Part shown: positions 1-7,361 of the stretch, in pieces | Position numbering within the stretch: the first letter of the stretch is position 1 | Layout of the letters: every line of letters begins with the position of its first letter | NCBI GenBank assembly: GCA_016125335.1 | Contig: WGLY01000022.1 | Span: 1 to 64,000, forward strand | Reading direction: 5' to 3' | Length of the DNA stretch: 64,000 bases | From: Frankiales bacterium | Lineage (GTDB): Bacteria > Actinomycetota > Actinomycetes > S36-B12 > CAIYMF01 | Made by a program: the position numbers and the translations under genes | Notes under the pieces: model-generated | The model's input: only the letters and a program-made list of their open reading frames with translations | The model's database searches: none | What the model was told of the DNA's origin: nothing

Positions 1-1
1 C

Positions 2-427
2 GACGAGCGCCTCGCCGCCCACCTCGCCGAGCTCGCCCAGGCCGAGGAGGACGCCTACGCCGAGGCCGACGAGCGGCTCGCCGCCGAGATCGCCCAGGCC
101 GAAGAGCAGGCCTACGCCGAGGCCGACGAGCGCCTCGCCGCCCACCTCGCCGAGCTCGCCCAGGCCGAGGAGGACGCCTACGCCGAGGCCGACGAGCGGC
201 TCGCCGCCGAGATCGCCCAGGCGGAAGAGGACGCGTACGCCGAGGCCGAGGAGCGCCTCGCCGCCCACCTCGCCGAGATCGCCCAGGCCGAGGAGGACGC
301 CTACGCCGAAGCCGACGAGCGCCTCGCCGCCGAGATCGCCCAGGCCGAGGAGGACGCGTACGCGGAAGCCGAGGAGCGGCTCGCCGCCGAGATCGCCCGG
401 GCCGAGGAGGACGCCTACGCCGAGCAG
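2..427 (+). repeat. In-frame 123-base (41-codon) tandem repeat
   Basis: Alternating 22-codon and 19-codon units, each starting with (D/E)ERLAA, begin at 2, 68, 125, 191, 248, 314 and 371. The period of the pair is therefore 123 bases, with copies at 2, 125 and 248 and a partial one at 371. The 22-codon units carry an extra HLAEL-type segment. Copies are nearly identical at DNA level with only scattered substitutions, which points to recent tandem duplication. The array probably continues to the left of the window. Confidence 0.9.
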
Positions 428-1993
428 GCCGTGCGCGAGGAGCTGGCCCGGCAGGAGGCCGAGCGGATCGCCCAGGAGGAGGCCGACCGGCGGTTCCGCG
501 AGGAGAAGGAGCGCTTCGAGCGGGAGGCCGCCGAGCGCGAGGCTGCCCGGGTCGAGGCCGAGCGCGTGGAGGCCGAGCGGGCCGAGGCCGAGCGCCTCGA
601 GGCCGAGCGGCTGGCCCAGGAGGAGCGCGACCGGCTCTTCGCCGAGGAGCAGGCCCGCCTCGAGGCCGCGCGCGCGGAGGTCGAGCGGCTGGCCCAGGAG
701 GCCGCCGAGCGCGTGGAGGCCGAGCGGCGCGAGGCCCTGCGGCGCGAGGCCGAGCAGAACGAGGCGGAGCGGGCGCGGCGCGAGGCGCACCAGCGTGCGC
801 TCGCCGAGCTCCAGGCCCGCGGCATGGACCTGCCGGTCCCGGGGCTCGCGCCCGACACCGACGACGACGCCGACCCGACGGCCGCGCTCGTGGCGGCCGC
901 GGAGGAGCCGAGCCTCGAGCTGCTCGCCGAGCTGCCGGCCGACGCGCCTGCCGAGCCGGTCGACGCCCTCCTCGCCCCCACCGAGCCGTTCCTCGAGCCG
1001 ACCGAGCCCTTCCTCGAGCCGGTCGAGGCGTTCGCGGACACCGCATCGCCGTTCGAGCCGTTCGTGGACGCCGCCGCGCCGTTCGTGGACCACACGGCCG
1101 AGGCGTTCGTGGCGCCGACCGAGCCCTTCCTCGAGCCCGCCGAGCCCTTCCTGGAGCCCGGCGCACCGTTCGCCCTGGCGGGCGAGCACGAGCCGGACGC
1201 CGAGGCGGCCCTCATCGTGCCCGCCGAGGAGCCGGCGGCTCTGCCGGAGCCCGAGCTCACGCTCACGGATCTGGCCGCCGAGCCGCTCGGCGAGCCGTAC
1301 GCCGAGCCCGTCGCGCAGCAGTTCGCCGAGCCCGTGGGCGAGCCGTTCGCGGAGCCGGTCGGGCAGCCGTTCGCCCCGCCCGTGGCCCACACCGGCGTCG
1401 TCGAGCCGGCCGCTGCCGAGCCCGAGATCGACCGGCGTGCCGTCACCGCCCTGTTCACCGAGCTCGCGCGCGACGCCGAGGCGGCCTCCGGCGGCGAGCG
1501 CGCCGCGGCCGCCGTCGCCCCCGCCCCGGTCGCGCCCGCGGACCCCGACGACACCGCAGGCACTCCTGCCGACGACCCGGCCGCCGGCCCCGAGGACGCC
1601 GCCACCGACGCGGGCTCGCCCTACGCCGCGTCGCTCGGCGGCCTGCCCGACGGCCCGGCCGCCGCCGAGGCCGCGGCGCCGCTGTTCGTCGCGGCGCCCG
1701 TGCCCGATCCCGAGCCGGCCCGCCCGGCCGCACCCGCGGCGCGCCACCACGACCCCTACGGCGCCCGCATCGTCGAGCCCGAGCTCGAGCCGGCCATGGC
1801 CGGCGGCGGTCACGCCGAGGCGGCCGACATGGCCGCGCTGCTGCGCGAGCTGTCCAGCCTGGGCGGCGGGTTCGACGCCGACTCCTCCGGCGGCGGGGCC
1901 CCGGCCCCCGCTGCTCCTCCCCCGGCCGCCCACCCGCGGCCGGCCCCGGAGGCCAAGAAGGAGAAGAAGAAGCGCGGGCTGTTCAGCCGCTGA
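2..1993 (+). CDS. Ala/Glu-rich coiled-coil repeat protein, 5' truncated
   Basis: The reading frame is open from the first base of the window, so the start codon lies upstream. The visible 663 residues fall into three parts. Residues 1-142 are tandem helical repeats built on [19 protein letters not shown]. Residues about 143-275 are a long charged coiled coil rich in EAER and QEEA. The rest is low-complexity Pro/Glu sequence with repeats such as EPFLEP and GEPFAEPVG. The C-terminus has a short hydrophobic helix ([13 protein letters not shown], about residues 610-622) and ends in a basic tail, [12 protein letters not shown]. No signal peptide, membrane segment or catalytic motif is visible in this part. 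A structural or scaffold role is inferred from composition only; I do not recognise the family. It lies 92 bases before dtd on the same strand. Confidence 0.75.
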   Translation, partial: DERLAAHLAELAQAEEDAYAEADERLAAEIAQAEEQAYAEADERLAAHLAELAQAEEDAYAEADERLAAEIAQAEEDAYAEAEERLAAHLAEIAQAEEDAYAEADERLAAEIAQAEEDAYAEAEERLAAEIARAEEDAYAEQAVREELARQEAERIAQEEADRRFREEKERFEREAAEREAARVEAERVEAERAEAERLEAERLAQEERDRLFAEEQARLEAARAEVERLAQEAAERVEAERREALRREAEQNEAERARREAHQRALAELQARGMDLPVPGLAPDTDDDADPTAALVAAAEEPSLELLAELPADAPAEPVDALLAPTEPFLEPTEPFLEPVEAFADTASPFEPFVDAAAPFVDHTAEAFVAPTEPFLEPAEPFLEPGAPFALAGEHEPDAEAALIVPAEEPAALPEPELTLTDLAAEPLGEPYAEPVAQQFAEPVGEPFAEPVGQPFAPPVAHTGVVEPAAAEPEIDRRAVTALFTELARDAEAASGGERAAAAVAPAPVAPADPDDTAGTPADDPAAGPEDAATDAGSPYAASLGGLPDGPAAAEAAAPLFVAAPVPDPEPARPAAPAARHHDPYGARIVEPELEPAMAGGGHAEAADMAALLRELSSLGGGFDADSSGGGAPAPAAPPPAAHPRPAPEAKKEKKKRGLFSR

Positions 1994-2085
1994 CCCCCGG
2001 CTCCCCGGGCGCCGGCACGCCCGGCGCGGGTGCGGGCACGCCACCCGACGACCACGCCGGCAGCGCCGCTGCGAGCATGGCACCC

Positions 2086-2550
2086 GTGAGAGCGGTGGTG
2101 CAGCGCGCCGACGGCGCGAGCGTCGTGGTCGACGGGTCCGTGGTCGGCTCCTTCGAGGGGCCGGGCCTCGTGGTGCTCGTCGGCGTCACCCACGACGACG
2201 ACCCCGCCCGTGCGCGCCGCCTCGCGGAGAAGGTCCACGAGCTGCGGGTGTTCGAGCCCCGCCACGCCGGCGACCGGCCGGTCGAGGGGCGCCGCGAGCT
2301 CTCCGCCGCGGAGCTCGGCCTGCCCCTCCTCGTGGTCAGCCAGTTCACCCTCTACGGCGACACCCGCAAGGGCCGGCGCCCGTCGTGGACCGCCGCAGCG
2401 CCCGGGCCGGTGGCCGAACCGCTGGTGGCGGCGGTGGTCGACGCCCTGCGCGAGCGCGGAGCGCCGGTCACCACGGGCGTGTTCGGCGCCGACATGCGCG
2501 TGGCCCTGGTCAACGACGGGCCGATCACCGTGCTGCTCGAGGTGGACTGA
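2086..2550 (+). CDS. dtd: D-aminoacyl-tRNA deacylase
   Basis: This enzyme hydrolyses D-aminoacyl-tRNA (and mischarged glycyl-tRNA-Ala), recycling the tRNA in the cytoplasm. The protein is 154 residues, the normal Dtd length. It shows the N-terminal [16 protein letters not shown] strand, the SQFTLYGD motif (the SQxT active-site motif) and the C-terminal [10 protein letters not shown] (the NxGPxT motif) that forms the chiral proofreading pocket. I chose the GTG at 2086 because family members start with MRAVVQR; an in-frame ATG at 2077 would add MAP, and neither has a good ribosome-binding site. A stand-alone gene after the coiled-coil gene; 107 bases separate it from the next CDS. Confidence 0.93.
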   Translation: MRAVVQRADGASVVVDGSVVGSFEGPGLVVLVGVTHDDDPARARRLAEKVHELRVFEPRHAGDRPVEGRRELSAAELGLPLLVVSQFTLYGDTRKGRRPSWTAAAPGPVAEPLVAAVVDALRERGAPVTTGVFGADMRVALVNDGPITVLLEVD

Positions 2551-2657
2551 GGGCACCGGGCCACCCGCACGGGTGTCCGGGGTGCGGATCCGCGTCGCGT
2601 ACGGCCGCGGCGGGGGTGGAGACTGGCCCGACAGCGGGGGACCGGACAGGAGGGCGC

Positions 2658-2852
2658 ATGGAGCACCAGGACGCGGACGCCACCGCCGACGCGGCCCAGG
2701 ACGACGTGAAGGCCAAGTTCCGCGAGGCGCTGGCGCGCAAGCAGAAGGGCGGCGCCCACCCCGGTGGCCAGGGCCCCGAGGGCCGCGAGGCCGCCCACGG
2801 CGAGCACGCCGCGGCGGGGGTCAAGCGGGAGTTCCGGCGCAAGTCCGGGTGA
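2658..2852 (+). CDS. DUF5302 small actinobacterial protein
   Basis: A 64-residue hydrophilic protein. It shows the features of the DUF5302 family: an acidic N-terminus, a short helix VKAKFREALARKQ (residues 16-28), a Gly/His-rich middle and the conserved ending REFRRKSG. The start is secure because AGGAGG (2648-2653) sits four bases before the ATG. The function of the family is unknown. The charged helix and basic tail could bind nucleic acid or protein, but that is a guess. It is transcribed alone and converges with galU; a small GC-rich hairpin lies in the 45-base gap. Confidence 0.85.
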   Translation: MEHQDADATADAAQDDVKAKFREALARKQKGGAHPGGQGPEGREAAHGEHAAAGVKREFRRKSG

Positions 2853-2855
2853 GCG

Positions 2856-2872
2856 GGCGGCCGTGCGCCGCC
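2856..2872. terminator. Weak hairpin between convergent DUF5302 and galU
   Basis: GGCGGC (2856-2861) pairs with GCCGCC (2867-2872) over a five-base loop. It is the only obvious stem in the 45-base gap between two convergent genes. There is no T-run, so termination is only suggested by position. Confidence 0.3.
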
Positions 2873-2897
2873 GGGTCGCGGCGACCGCGGCCCCGCC

Positions 2898-3803
2898 TCA
2901 CAGCCCGGCTGCGAACTCCTTGAGCCAGGGGGCGAACTCCGGGCCGAGGTCGTCGCGCTCGCAGGCCAGCCGGACCACGGCCTTGAGGTAGGACACCCGG
3001 TCGCCGGTGTCGTAGCGGCGTCCGCGGAACACCACGCCGAGCACGCCGCCGCCGTCCTGCGCGGGGGTGCCGGTGGCGAGGGCGCACAGCGCGTCGGTCA
3101 GCTGGATCTCGCCACCACGGCCGGGCCCGGTGCGCTCGAGGATGGCGAACACCGCGGGGTCGAGGACGTACCTGCCGATCACCGCGAGCCTGCTCGGCGC
3201 CTCGTCCACCGCGGGCTTCTCCACCAGGTCGGTCACCCGGACCACGTCCGGGTCGTCGCCGAGCGGCTCGACCGCGGCGCAGCCGTAGAGGTGGATCTGG
3301 TCGGCGGGCACCTCCATGAGCGCGATCACGCTGCCCCCGTGCTCCCGGCGGACGTCGATCATCCGGGTGAGCAGCGGGTCGCGCGGGTCGATGAGGTCGT
3401 CACCGAGCAGCACCGCGAACGGGTTGTCGCCCACGTGGCGCTGCGCGCACAGCACGGCGTGGCCGAGCCCCTTGGGCTCGCCCTGGCGCACGTAGTGCAC
3501 GGACGCGAGGTCGGTGCTGCGCCGCACGAGCTCGAGCCGCTCCTCGTCGCCCTTCGCCTCCAGCGTCGCCTCGAGCTCGGCCGCCCGGTCGAAGTGGTCC
3601 TCCAGCGCGCGCTTGCTGCGACCGGTGACCATGAGGACGTCGTCGAGGCCGGCCGCGGCCGCCTCCTCGACGACCATCTGGATCGCCGGCGTGTCGACGA
3701 CGGGCAGCATCTCCTTGGGCGTCGCCTTGGTGGCCGGCAGGAAGCGCGTCCCCAGACCGGCGGCCGGGATCACGGCCTTCGTCACGGGACGGTCGTACGT
3801 CAT
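2898..3803 (-). CDS. galU: UTP--glucose-1-phosphate uridylyltransferase
   Basis: It makes UDP-glucose from UTP and glucose-1-phosphate, supplying cell-wall, trehalose and exopolysaccharide synthesis. The 301-residue protein begins MTYDRPVTKAVIPAAGLGTR. The nucleotidyltransferase signature PAAGLGTRFLPATKATPKEM is followed by the uridine-binding region and the GLGHAVLCA segment typical of bacterial GalU, and later by LTDAL. An upstream in-frame ATG (3842) exists, but GGGGGAGG stands just before the ATG at 3803, so I use the latter. A 60-base gap separates it from ygfZ upstream on the same strand, so co-transcription with the ygfZ-fur-nitrobindin genes is possible but not shown. Confidence 0.95.
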   Translation of the reverse strand: MTYDRPVTKAVIPAAGLGTRFLPATKATPKEMLPVVDTPAIQMVVEEAAAAGLDDVLMVTGRSKRALEDHFDRAAELEATLEAKGDEERLELVRRSTDLASVHYVRQGEPKGLGHAVLCAQRHVGDNPFAVLLGDDLIDPRDPLLTRMIDVRREHGGSVIALMEVPADQIHLYGCAAVEPLGDDPDVVRVTDLVEKPAVDEAPSRLAVIGRYVLDPAVFAILERTGPGRGGEIQLTDALCALATGTPAQDGGGVLGVVFRGRRYDTGDRVSYLKAVVRLACERDDLGPEFAPWLKEFAAGL

Positions 3804-3863
3804 GGGTCCTCCCCCATCGGGTGTCAGCGCACAGCATGCCAACCCGGCCCCGCCGTGGGGGCA

Positions 3864-4904
3864 TCAGGCCGTGACGACCATCTCCTGCGAGGCAGCGACC
3901 AAACCCCGCTCGGCCGGGCCGACCTGCAGCGCAGCGTCGGCCGGCACGCTGCGCTTGACCACCGCGAGCGCGACCGGGCCGAGCTCGGCGTGCAGCGCCA
4001 CCGACGTCACCCGGCCGACCTCGCGGCCCTCGAGCAGCACCGGGTCGCCGGGTGCGGGGGTGCGGTCGGCGCTGCCGTCGAGGTGCAGCTGCACCAGCCG
4101 CCGCGGCGGGCGGCCCAGGTTGTGCACGCGGGCCACGGTCTCCTGCCCGCGGTAGCAGCCCTTCGCCAGGTGGACGGCCGAGGGCACCCAGCCGACCTCC
4201 TGCGGGATGGTGCGGTGGTCGGTCTCGAACCCGAGCCGGGGGACCGCCGCGGCCACGCGCAGCGCCTCCCACGCCCAGGTGCCGGCGCCGGGCCGGCCCG
4301 CGACGTACTCCTCCAGCTCGGCCCGGGGGACGAGCACCTCGCGCCCCACGAGCACGTCGGGGCGCACGGGCACGTAGCGGCGCCCGGCGTCGTCCTGCGC
4401 CTCGAGGGAGCCGAACTGCGGCGCCACCAGCACCGTGGGGTGGTCCGGGTGCGGCTCGGCCACCGGCTCGGCGACCACGGCGTACTCGGCGCTGACGTCG
4501 GCCACCTCCACCCGCAGCAGGAACTGCATGGAGCGCAGGTAGTCGACCAGCGGTCCGGCCTCGCCCGGCTCGACGGTGATCCACGTGGTGGTGCCGTCGT
4601 CGACGAGGTGCAGCTCGTGCTCGACGTGGCCGTGCGGCGACAGGATGAGGTCGAGGGCCGACTCGCCGGGGGCGAGCGCCTCGACGTGCTGGGTGGTCAG
4701 CGAGTGCAGCCACGAGAGCCGGTCGGGGCCGGTGACGGTCACCACGCCGCGGTGCGACAGGTCGACCCAGCCCTCGCCGCGCAGCAGCCGGCGCTGCTCG
4801 CCGTGCGGGTCGCCGTAGTGCCAGGCGACGCCGGCGTCGACCGACCCCTCGGGGGGCGGGCAGGCGTCCGGCAGCGACAGCAGCGGGCTCACAGCGGTGC
4901 TCAC
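3864..4904 (-). CDS. ygfZ: Folate-binding YgfZ/GcvT-family protein
   Basis: YgfZ (IBA57 in eukaryotes) is a tetrahydrofolate-binding helper for assembly or repair of iron-sulfur clusters. The 346-residue protein has the aminomethyltransferase fold, and the hallmark KGCYRGQETVAR motif with its conserved Cys lies around residues 247-258. An N-terminal GcvT-like domain (VDLSHRGVVTVTGPDRLSWLHSL, split as seen at residues 45-67) precedes it. GTG is the start, and the fur gene ends only 39 bases upstream, so the two probably share a transcript. Its position behind a Fur-type metal regulator and a haem-binding nitrobindin fits a job in iron/redox homeostasis. Confidence 0.93.
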   Translation of the reverse strand: MSTAVSPLLSLPDACPPPEGSVDAGVAWHYGDPHGEQRRLLRGEGWVDLSHRGVVTVTGPDRLSWLHSLTTQHVEALAPGESALDLILSPHGHVEHELHLVDDGTTTWITVEPGEAGPLVDYLRSMQFLLRVEVADVSAEYAVVAEPVAEPHPDHPTVLVAPQFGSLEAQDDAGRRYVPVRPDVLVGREVLVPRAELEEYVAGRPGAGTWAWEALRVAAAVPRLGFETDHRTIPQEVGWVPSAVHLAKGCYRGQETVARVHNLGRPPRRLVQLHLDGSADRTPAPGDPVLLEGREVGRVTSVALHAELGPVALAVVKRSVPADAALQVGPAERGLVAASQEMVVTA

Positions 4905-4943
4905 GTCAGCACAACCTCGCCGGGACGGCGATGCTTCCCCGGC

Positions 4944-5360
4944 TCAGCCGCGCGCCCCGCACGCGGAGCACGTGCCGTGCAGCGCGACGTGGCTCACGTC
5001 GGTGACGAACCCGGTGCGGTCGCGCAGGTCGTCGAGGAACGGCTCGGCGATGGCGGCGTCCAGGCTGGTGACGGCCCCGCACGTGTCGCACACGAGGTGG
5101 ATGTGCACGTGGTCGTCGACCGAGTGGTAGGTCGGGGCGCCGTGGCCGATGTGGGCGTGCGTGACCAGGCCGACCTCCTCGAGCACCTCGAGGTTGCGGT
5201 AGACGGTCGAGAGGTTGACGCCGCTGGCCGTGCGCTGGACCTCGCCGAGGATCTCCTCCGGCGTGCCGTGGCCGAGCCGCTGCACCGACTCGAGCACCAG
5301 CTGGCGCTGCGGGGTGATCCGGTAGCCGCCCGAGCGCAGCCGGTTCTCCCACTCGGTCAC
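4944..5360 (-). CDS. Fur-family metal-responsive transcriptional regulator
   Basis: A 138-residue DNA-binding repressor of the Fur family. The N-terminal winged helix (YRITPQRQLVLESV, then STVYRNLEVLEEVGLV) is followed by the dimerisation/metal domain with HVHIHLVCDTCG, and a second CxxC pair, CSACG, lies at the extreme C-terminus. The two CxxC pairs are expected to hold the structural zinc. Whether the sensed ligand is iron, zinc or peroxide cannot be read from the sequence. The GTG start overlaps the stop of the nitrobindin gene (GTGA, 5357-5360), implying translational coupling. The pairing with nitrobindin and YgfZ suggests a regulon for iron, haem or nitrosative stress. Confidence 0.92.
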   Translation of the reverse strand: MTEWENRLRSGGYRITPQRQLVLESVQRLGHGTPEEILGEVQRTASGVNLSTVYRNLEVLEEVGLVTHAHIGHGAPTYHSVDDHVHIHLVCDTCGAVTSLDAAIAEPFLDDLRDRTGFVTDVSHVALHGTCSACGARG

Positions 5361-5884
5361 GACGCGACCGTCACCGGGCGCAGGGTGGCCGACAGGTGCG
5401 CCGCGAGGGGCTGGCCGACGGCCGCCATGTCGTAGCGCCACAGCAGCTCGCCGTCGACGAGGCCGTAGAGGCGCGTGCCGGACGTGTACTCCTTCGCCGA
5501 CTCGGTGCGGGCCACGACGTCGGTGTGCAGCTCGGCCCGCGCCCCGGTGATGCGGGCGTCGAGGATGCCGGTGACCGTGACCGAGCCGACCCACACCTCG
5601 GAGTAGCCGGTGGGGTGGGCCAGGAGCACCTCGACCTGGTTGTCCGGTCGCGGCCGCCAGAACCCCATCTCGGTCGCGGTGGGGCGCACCCGCTCGCCCT
5701 CGTCGTCGAGCAGCCACGAGCGGCTGACGTAGGACAGGAACGGGCGCCCGTCGGTGGAGAACGACACCTCCTGGCCGAACCGGAACTCCTCGATCGTCGG
5801 GTAGCCCCCGACGCCGACACCCACCCAGGTGCCGATGAGCCAGGACAGCGGCAGCAGCGGCTCGGGGATCTCGGGCGAGCTCAT
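5357..5884 (-). CDS. Nitrobindin / FABP-like haem-binding protein
   Basis: A 175-residue beta-barrel protein of the bacterial nitrobindin (DUF1794, THAP4-like) family, which binds ferric haem and isomerises peroxynitrite to nitrate. The signature GTWVGVGVGGYPTIEEF lies near residues 17-33, followed by alternating beta strands. A C-terminal His in AAHLSATLRPV is the expected proximal haem ligand. The ATG at 5884 matches where the family starts. Its stop overlaps the GTG of the Fur gene by four bases. Together with YgfZ this forms a compact stress cassette. Function is inferred from family motifs; the barrel could hold another ligand. Confidence 0.88.
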   Translation of the reverse strand: MSSPEIPEPLLPLSWLIGTWVGVGVGGYPTIEEFRFGQEVSFSTDGRPFLSYVSRSWLLDDEGERVRPTATEMGFWRPRPDNQVEVLLAHPTGYSEVWVGSVTVTGILDARITGARAELHTDVVARTESAKEYTSGTRLYGLVDGELLWRYDMAAVGQPLAAHLSATLRPVTVAS

Positions 5885-5912
5885 GAGGGCCTCTCTGCGT
5901 GCACTCGCGCGG

Positions 5913-6014
5913 TCAGTCGCGACCGCGGTAGAGCCGGACGACGGTGGCGCCCGCGACGCCCACGACGGCGAGGACGGCGAGCAGCAGCACCACGGTGGTG
6001 ACGATCTCGGCCAC
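5913..6014 (-). CDS. Possible 33-residue single-pass membrane peptide
   Basis: A short open frame starting at GTG 6014 encodes MAEIVTTVVLLLAVLAVVGV, continues AGATVVRLYRGRD and stops 28 bases before the nitrobindin start. It has the shape of a real membrane peptide: a short acidic N-terminus, about 20 hydrophobic residues and a positively charged cytoplasmic tail. An AGGA lies about ten bases before the GTG. It could be co-transcribed with nitrobindin and fur. No family is recognised, and a chance hydrophobic frame in GC-rich DNA is the alternative. Confidence 0.4.
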   Translation of the reverse strand: MAEIVTTVVLLLAVLAVVGVAGATVVRLYRGRD

Positions 6015-6115
6015 CGTCGGATCCTAGGCGACGGGATGGCCTCGCCCCCGGCCCGCCCGGACGCCGCGCGTCGCCGGACCGGGCGCGGCCCATCCGGCCG
6101 CGGCGCGCTGCGACG

Positions 6116-6121
6116 TACTGT
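6116..6121 (+). promoter_or_regulatory. -10 box TACTGT for leaderless dsrE-like gene
   Basis: TACTGT is followed by exactly six bases and then the GTG start at 6128, with no Shine-Dalgarno. This is the geometry of a leaderless actinobacterial transcript starting at the initiation codon. Confidence 0.6.
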
Positions 6122-6127
6122 CTGCGG

Positions 6128-6490
6128 GTGGCCCGTTCCCTCGTCGTGAAGGCGACCTGCGGCGCCGAGGCGCCCGAGCGGCTCTCGCAGGCGCTCACGG
6201 TCGCGGCCACGGCCGCCTCCGCCGGCGTCGCCGTGTCGCTGTGGCTCACCGGCGACGCCGTGTGGCTCGCCGTCGCGGGACGCGAGCCCGAGCTCGGGCT
6301 CGAGCACGCGGCCCCGGCCGCGGACCTGCTGCGCACCGTCCTGGGCTCGGGCCGGGTGTCCGTGTGCACGCAGTGCGCGGCGCGCCGCGGCGTTCGGCCC
6401 GACGACCTCGTCGACGGCGCCGTGATCGCCGGGTCGGCGACGTTCGTGCAGGAGTGCCTGGCCGAGGACGCGCAGGCGCTCGTGTACTGA
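6128..6490 (+). CDS. DsrE/F-like sulfur-relay family protein
   Basis: A 120-residue small alpha/beta protein of the DsrE-like superfamily. Members of this fold carry persulfide sulfur on cysteines or act in sulfur-relay and peroxiredoxin-like reactions. Cysteines lie in KATCGAEAP near the N-terminus, in SVCTQCAARRG (a CTQC pair in the middle, near residues 79-82) and in QECLAED near the end. The first strand and P-loop-like turn (SLVVKATCGAEAPE) match the family pattern. It is probably translated from a leaderless mRNA. It stands next to a sulfur-transfer gene block (sulfurtransferase, MoaD-like, thioredoxin), so a role in intracellular sulfur handling is likely, though the substrate is unknown. 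Confidence 0.75.
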   Translation: MARSLVVKATCGAEAPERLSQALTVAATAASAGVAVSLWLTGDAVWLAVAGREPELGLEHAAPAADLLRTVLGSGRVSVCTQCAARRGVRPDDLVDGAVIAGSATFVQECLAEDAQALVY

Positions 6491-6552
6491 GCGGGCCCGC
6501 CGGCGGCGGTACCGACACCGTCACAACCCCCGCCGTCAGGTCCGGCGGCTGC

Positions 6553-6558
6553 TACCTT
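6553..6558 (+). promoter_or_regulatory. -10 box TACCTT for leaderless cNMP-domain gene
   Basis: TACCTT lies seven bases before the ATG at 6566 and there is no Shine-Dalgarno, so the mRNA probably begins at the start codon. Confidence 0.6.
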
Positions 6559-6565
6559 CCGGCCC

Positions 6566-6997
6566 ATGTCCGCCACATCGCACATGCTGGCCAGGGTCGA
6601 CCTGTTCGCCGAGCTGCCCGAGCCCGTCCGCGAGGAGATGGCCTCGCGCGGCTCGACCCGCCGCATCCCGGGGGGCCAGCCGATCGTGACGCAGGGCCAG
6701 GACGACGCCGGTCTCCAGATGATCACCGCCGGCACCGCCGAGGTCCTCGTGCACGGCAACCCCGTGCGCACCCTCGAGGAGGGCGACTACTTCGGCGAGA
6801 TCTCCCTCATCGACGGGCAGCCCCGCTCGGCGACCATCGTCGCCGGCGCCGACGGCTGCCAGACCTTCACCGTCTCGCCGCTGCTCTTCTGGCAGATCCT
6901 CGACGAGAACCACGGCGTCTCGCGCCTGGTGATGAAGGGGCTCACCGCGCGGCTGCGCGCCGCCGAGGCGGCGCTTCAGGAGGCGCGCCGCTCCTGA
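6566..6997 (+). CDS. Stand-alone cyclic-nucleotide-binding domain protein
   Basis: A 143-residue protein that is almost entirely one cNMP-binding (CAP effector) domain. The start is followed by VDLFAELPEPVREEMASRG, a beta roll, and the phosphate-binding cassette GDYFGEISLIDGQPRSATI (near residues 72-90) with the conserved Gly-Glu and Arg-Ser pairs. There is no helix-turn-helix, so it is not a CRP regulator by itself; the C-terminal helix RLRAAEAALQEARR may bind a partner. A hairpin terminator follows directly. The ligand (cAMP or another nucleotide) and the target are unknown. Confidence 0.88.
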   Translation: MSATSHMLARVDLFAELPEPVREEMASRGSTRRIPGGQPIVTQGQDDAGLQMITAGTAEVLVHGNPVRTLEEGDYFGEISLIDGQPRSATIVAGADGCQTFTVSPLLFWQILDENHGVSRLVMKGLTARLRAAEAALQEARRS

Positions 6998-7010
6998 CCC
7001 GGTCCCACGA

Positions 7011-7044
7011 CGAGGCCGCCGCCCCCTCGGGGACGGCGGCCTCG
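7011..7044. terminator. Bidirectional hairpin terminator
   Basis: CGAGGCCGCCG (7011-7021) pairs perfectly with CGGCGGCCTCG (7034-7044) across a 12-base loop. It sits 14 bases after the cNMP gene and 24 bases after the end of the convergent DUF1416 gene. There is no strong T-run, as is usual in high-GC actinobacteria. Confidence 0.75.
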
Positions 7045-7067
7045 TGGCGATCAGGGTGACGACGGCG

Positions 7068-7361
7068 TCAGACCGACACCTCGACCTCGACGACGTGCCC
7101 GAGGGCGGCGGCCACCGAGCGGTCGACGGTGGCGCCCGGCGCGAGGGTGCGCAGCGTCCACGACCCCGGGGCCGCGAAGAAGCGGAACTGGCCGGTGGCG
7201 CTGGTGGGCACCTCGGCGGTGAACTCGCCGCTGCGGTCGAGCAGCCGCACGTAGGCGCCGGCGACGGGCTGGCCGTCGCGCAGCACGGTGCCCTGGATCA
7301 CGGTCTCCTTGGCGACGTCGACGCCGTCGAGCGACAGGCCGCCGGCGGTGGCCGAGCACAT
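7068..7361 (-). CDS. sseC: DUF1416 (SseC-like) protein
   Basis: A 97-residue protein of the DUF1416 family, called SseC in Mycobacterium tuberculosis, where it sits beside the CysA/SseA sulfurtransferase as it does here. The body is a carboxypeptidase-regulatory-like beta sandwich: TVIQGTVLRDGQPVAGAYVR, then TSATGQFRFFAAPGSWTLRT. The N-terminal MCSATAGGLSLDG has the family's single Cys at position 2, a possible sulfur acceptor (inference). The ATG overlaps the sulfurtransferase stop (TGATG), so the two are translationally coupled. It is the last gene of a minus-strand operon opened by the cysteine-rich leader peptide. Biochemical function is unproven. Confidence 0.88.
   Translation of the reverse strand: MCSATAGGLSLDGVDVAKETVIQGTVLRDGQPVAGAYVRLLDRSGEFTAEVPTSATGQFRFFAAPGSWTLRTLAPGATVDRSVAAALGHVVEVEVSV

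Noticed and set aside
2-427. CRISPR-like array at the left edge
   Set aside because: The repeats are in frame, contiguous, alternate between 66 and 57 bases and have no spacers; they are coding tandem repeats.
415-1605. Minus-strand Ser/Ala-rich frame inside the coiled-coil gene
   Set aside because: It is the complement of repetitive Glu/Ala codons, so its Ser-rich repeats are a mirror of the real gene, and it has no ribosome-binding site.
3291-5435. Plus-strand 714-codon frame opposite galU, ygfZ and fur
   Set aside because: Its translation is low-complexity His/Arg/Val text with no motif and is fully antisense to three genes with clear motifs.
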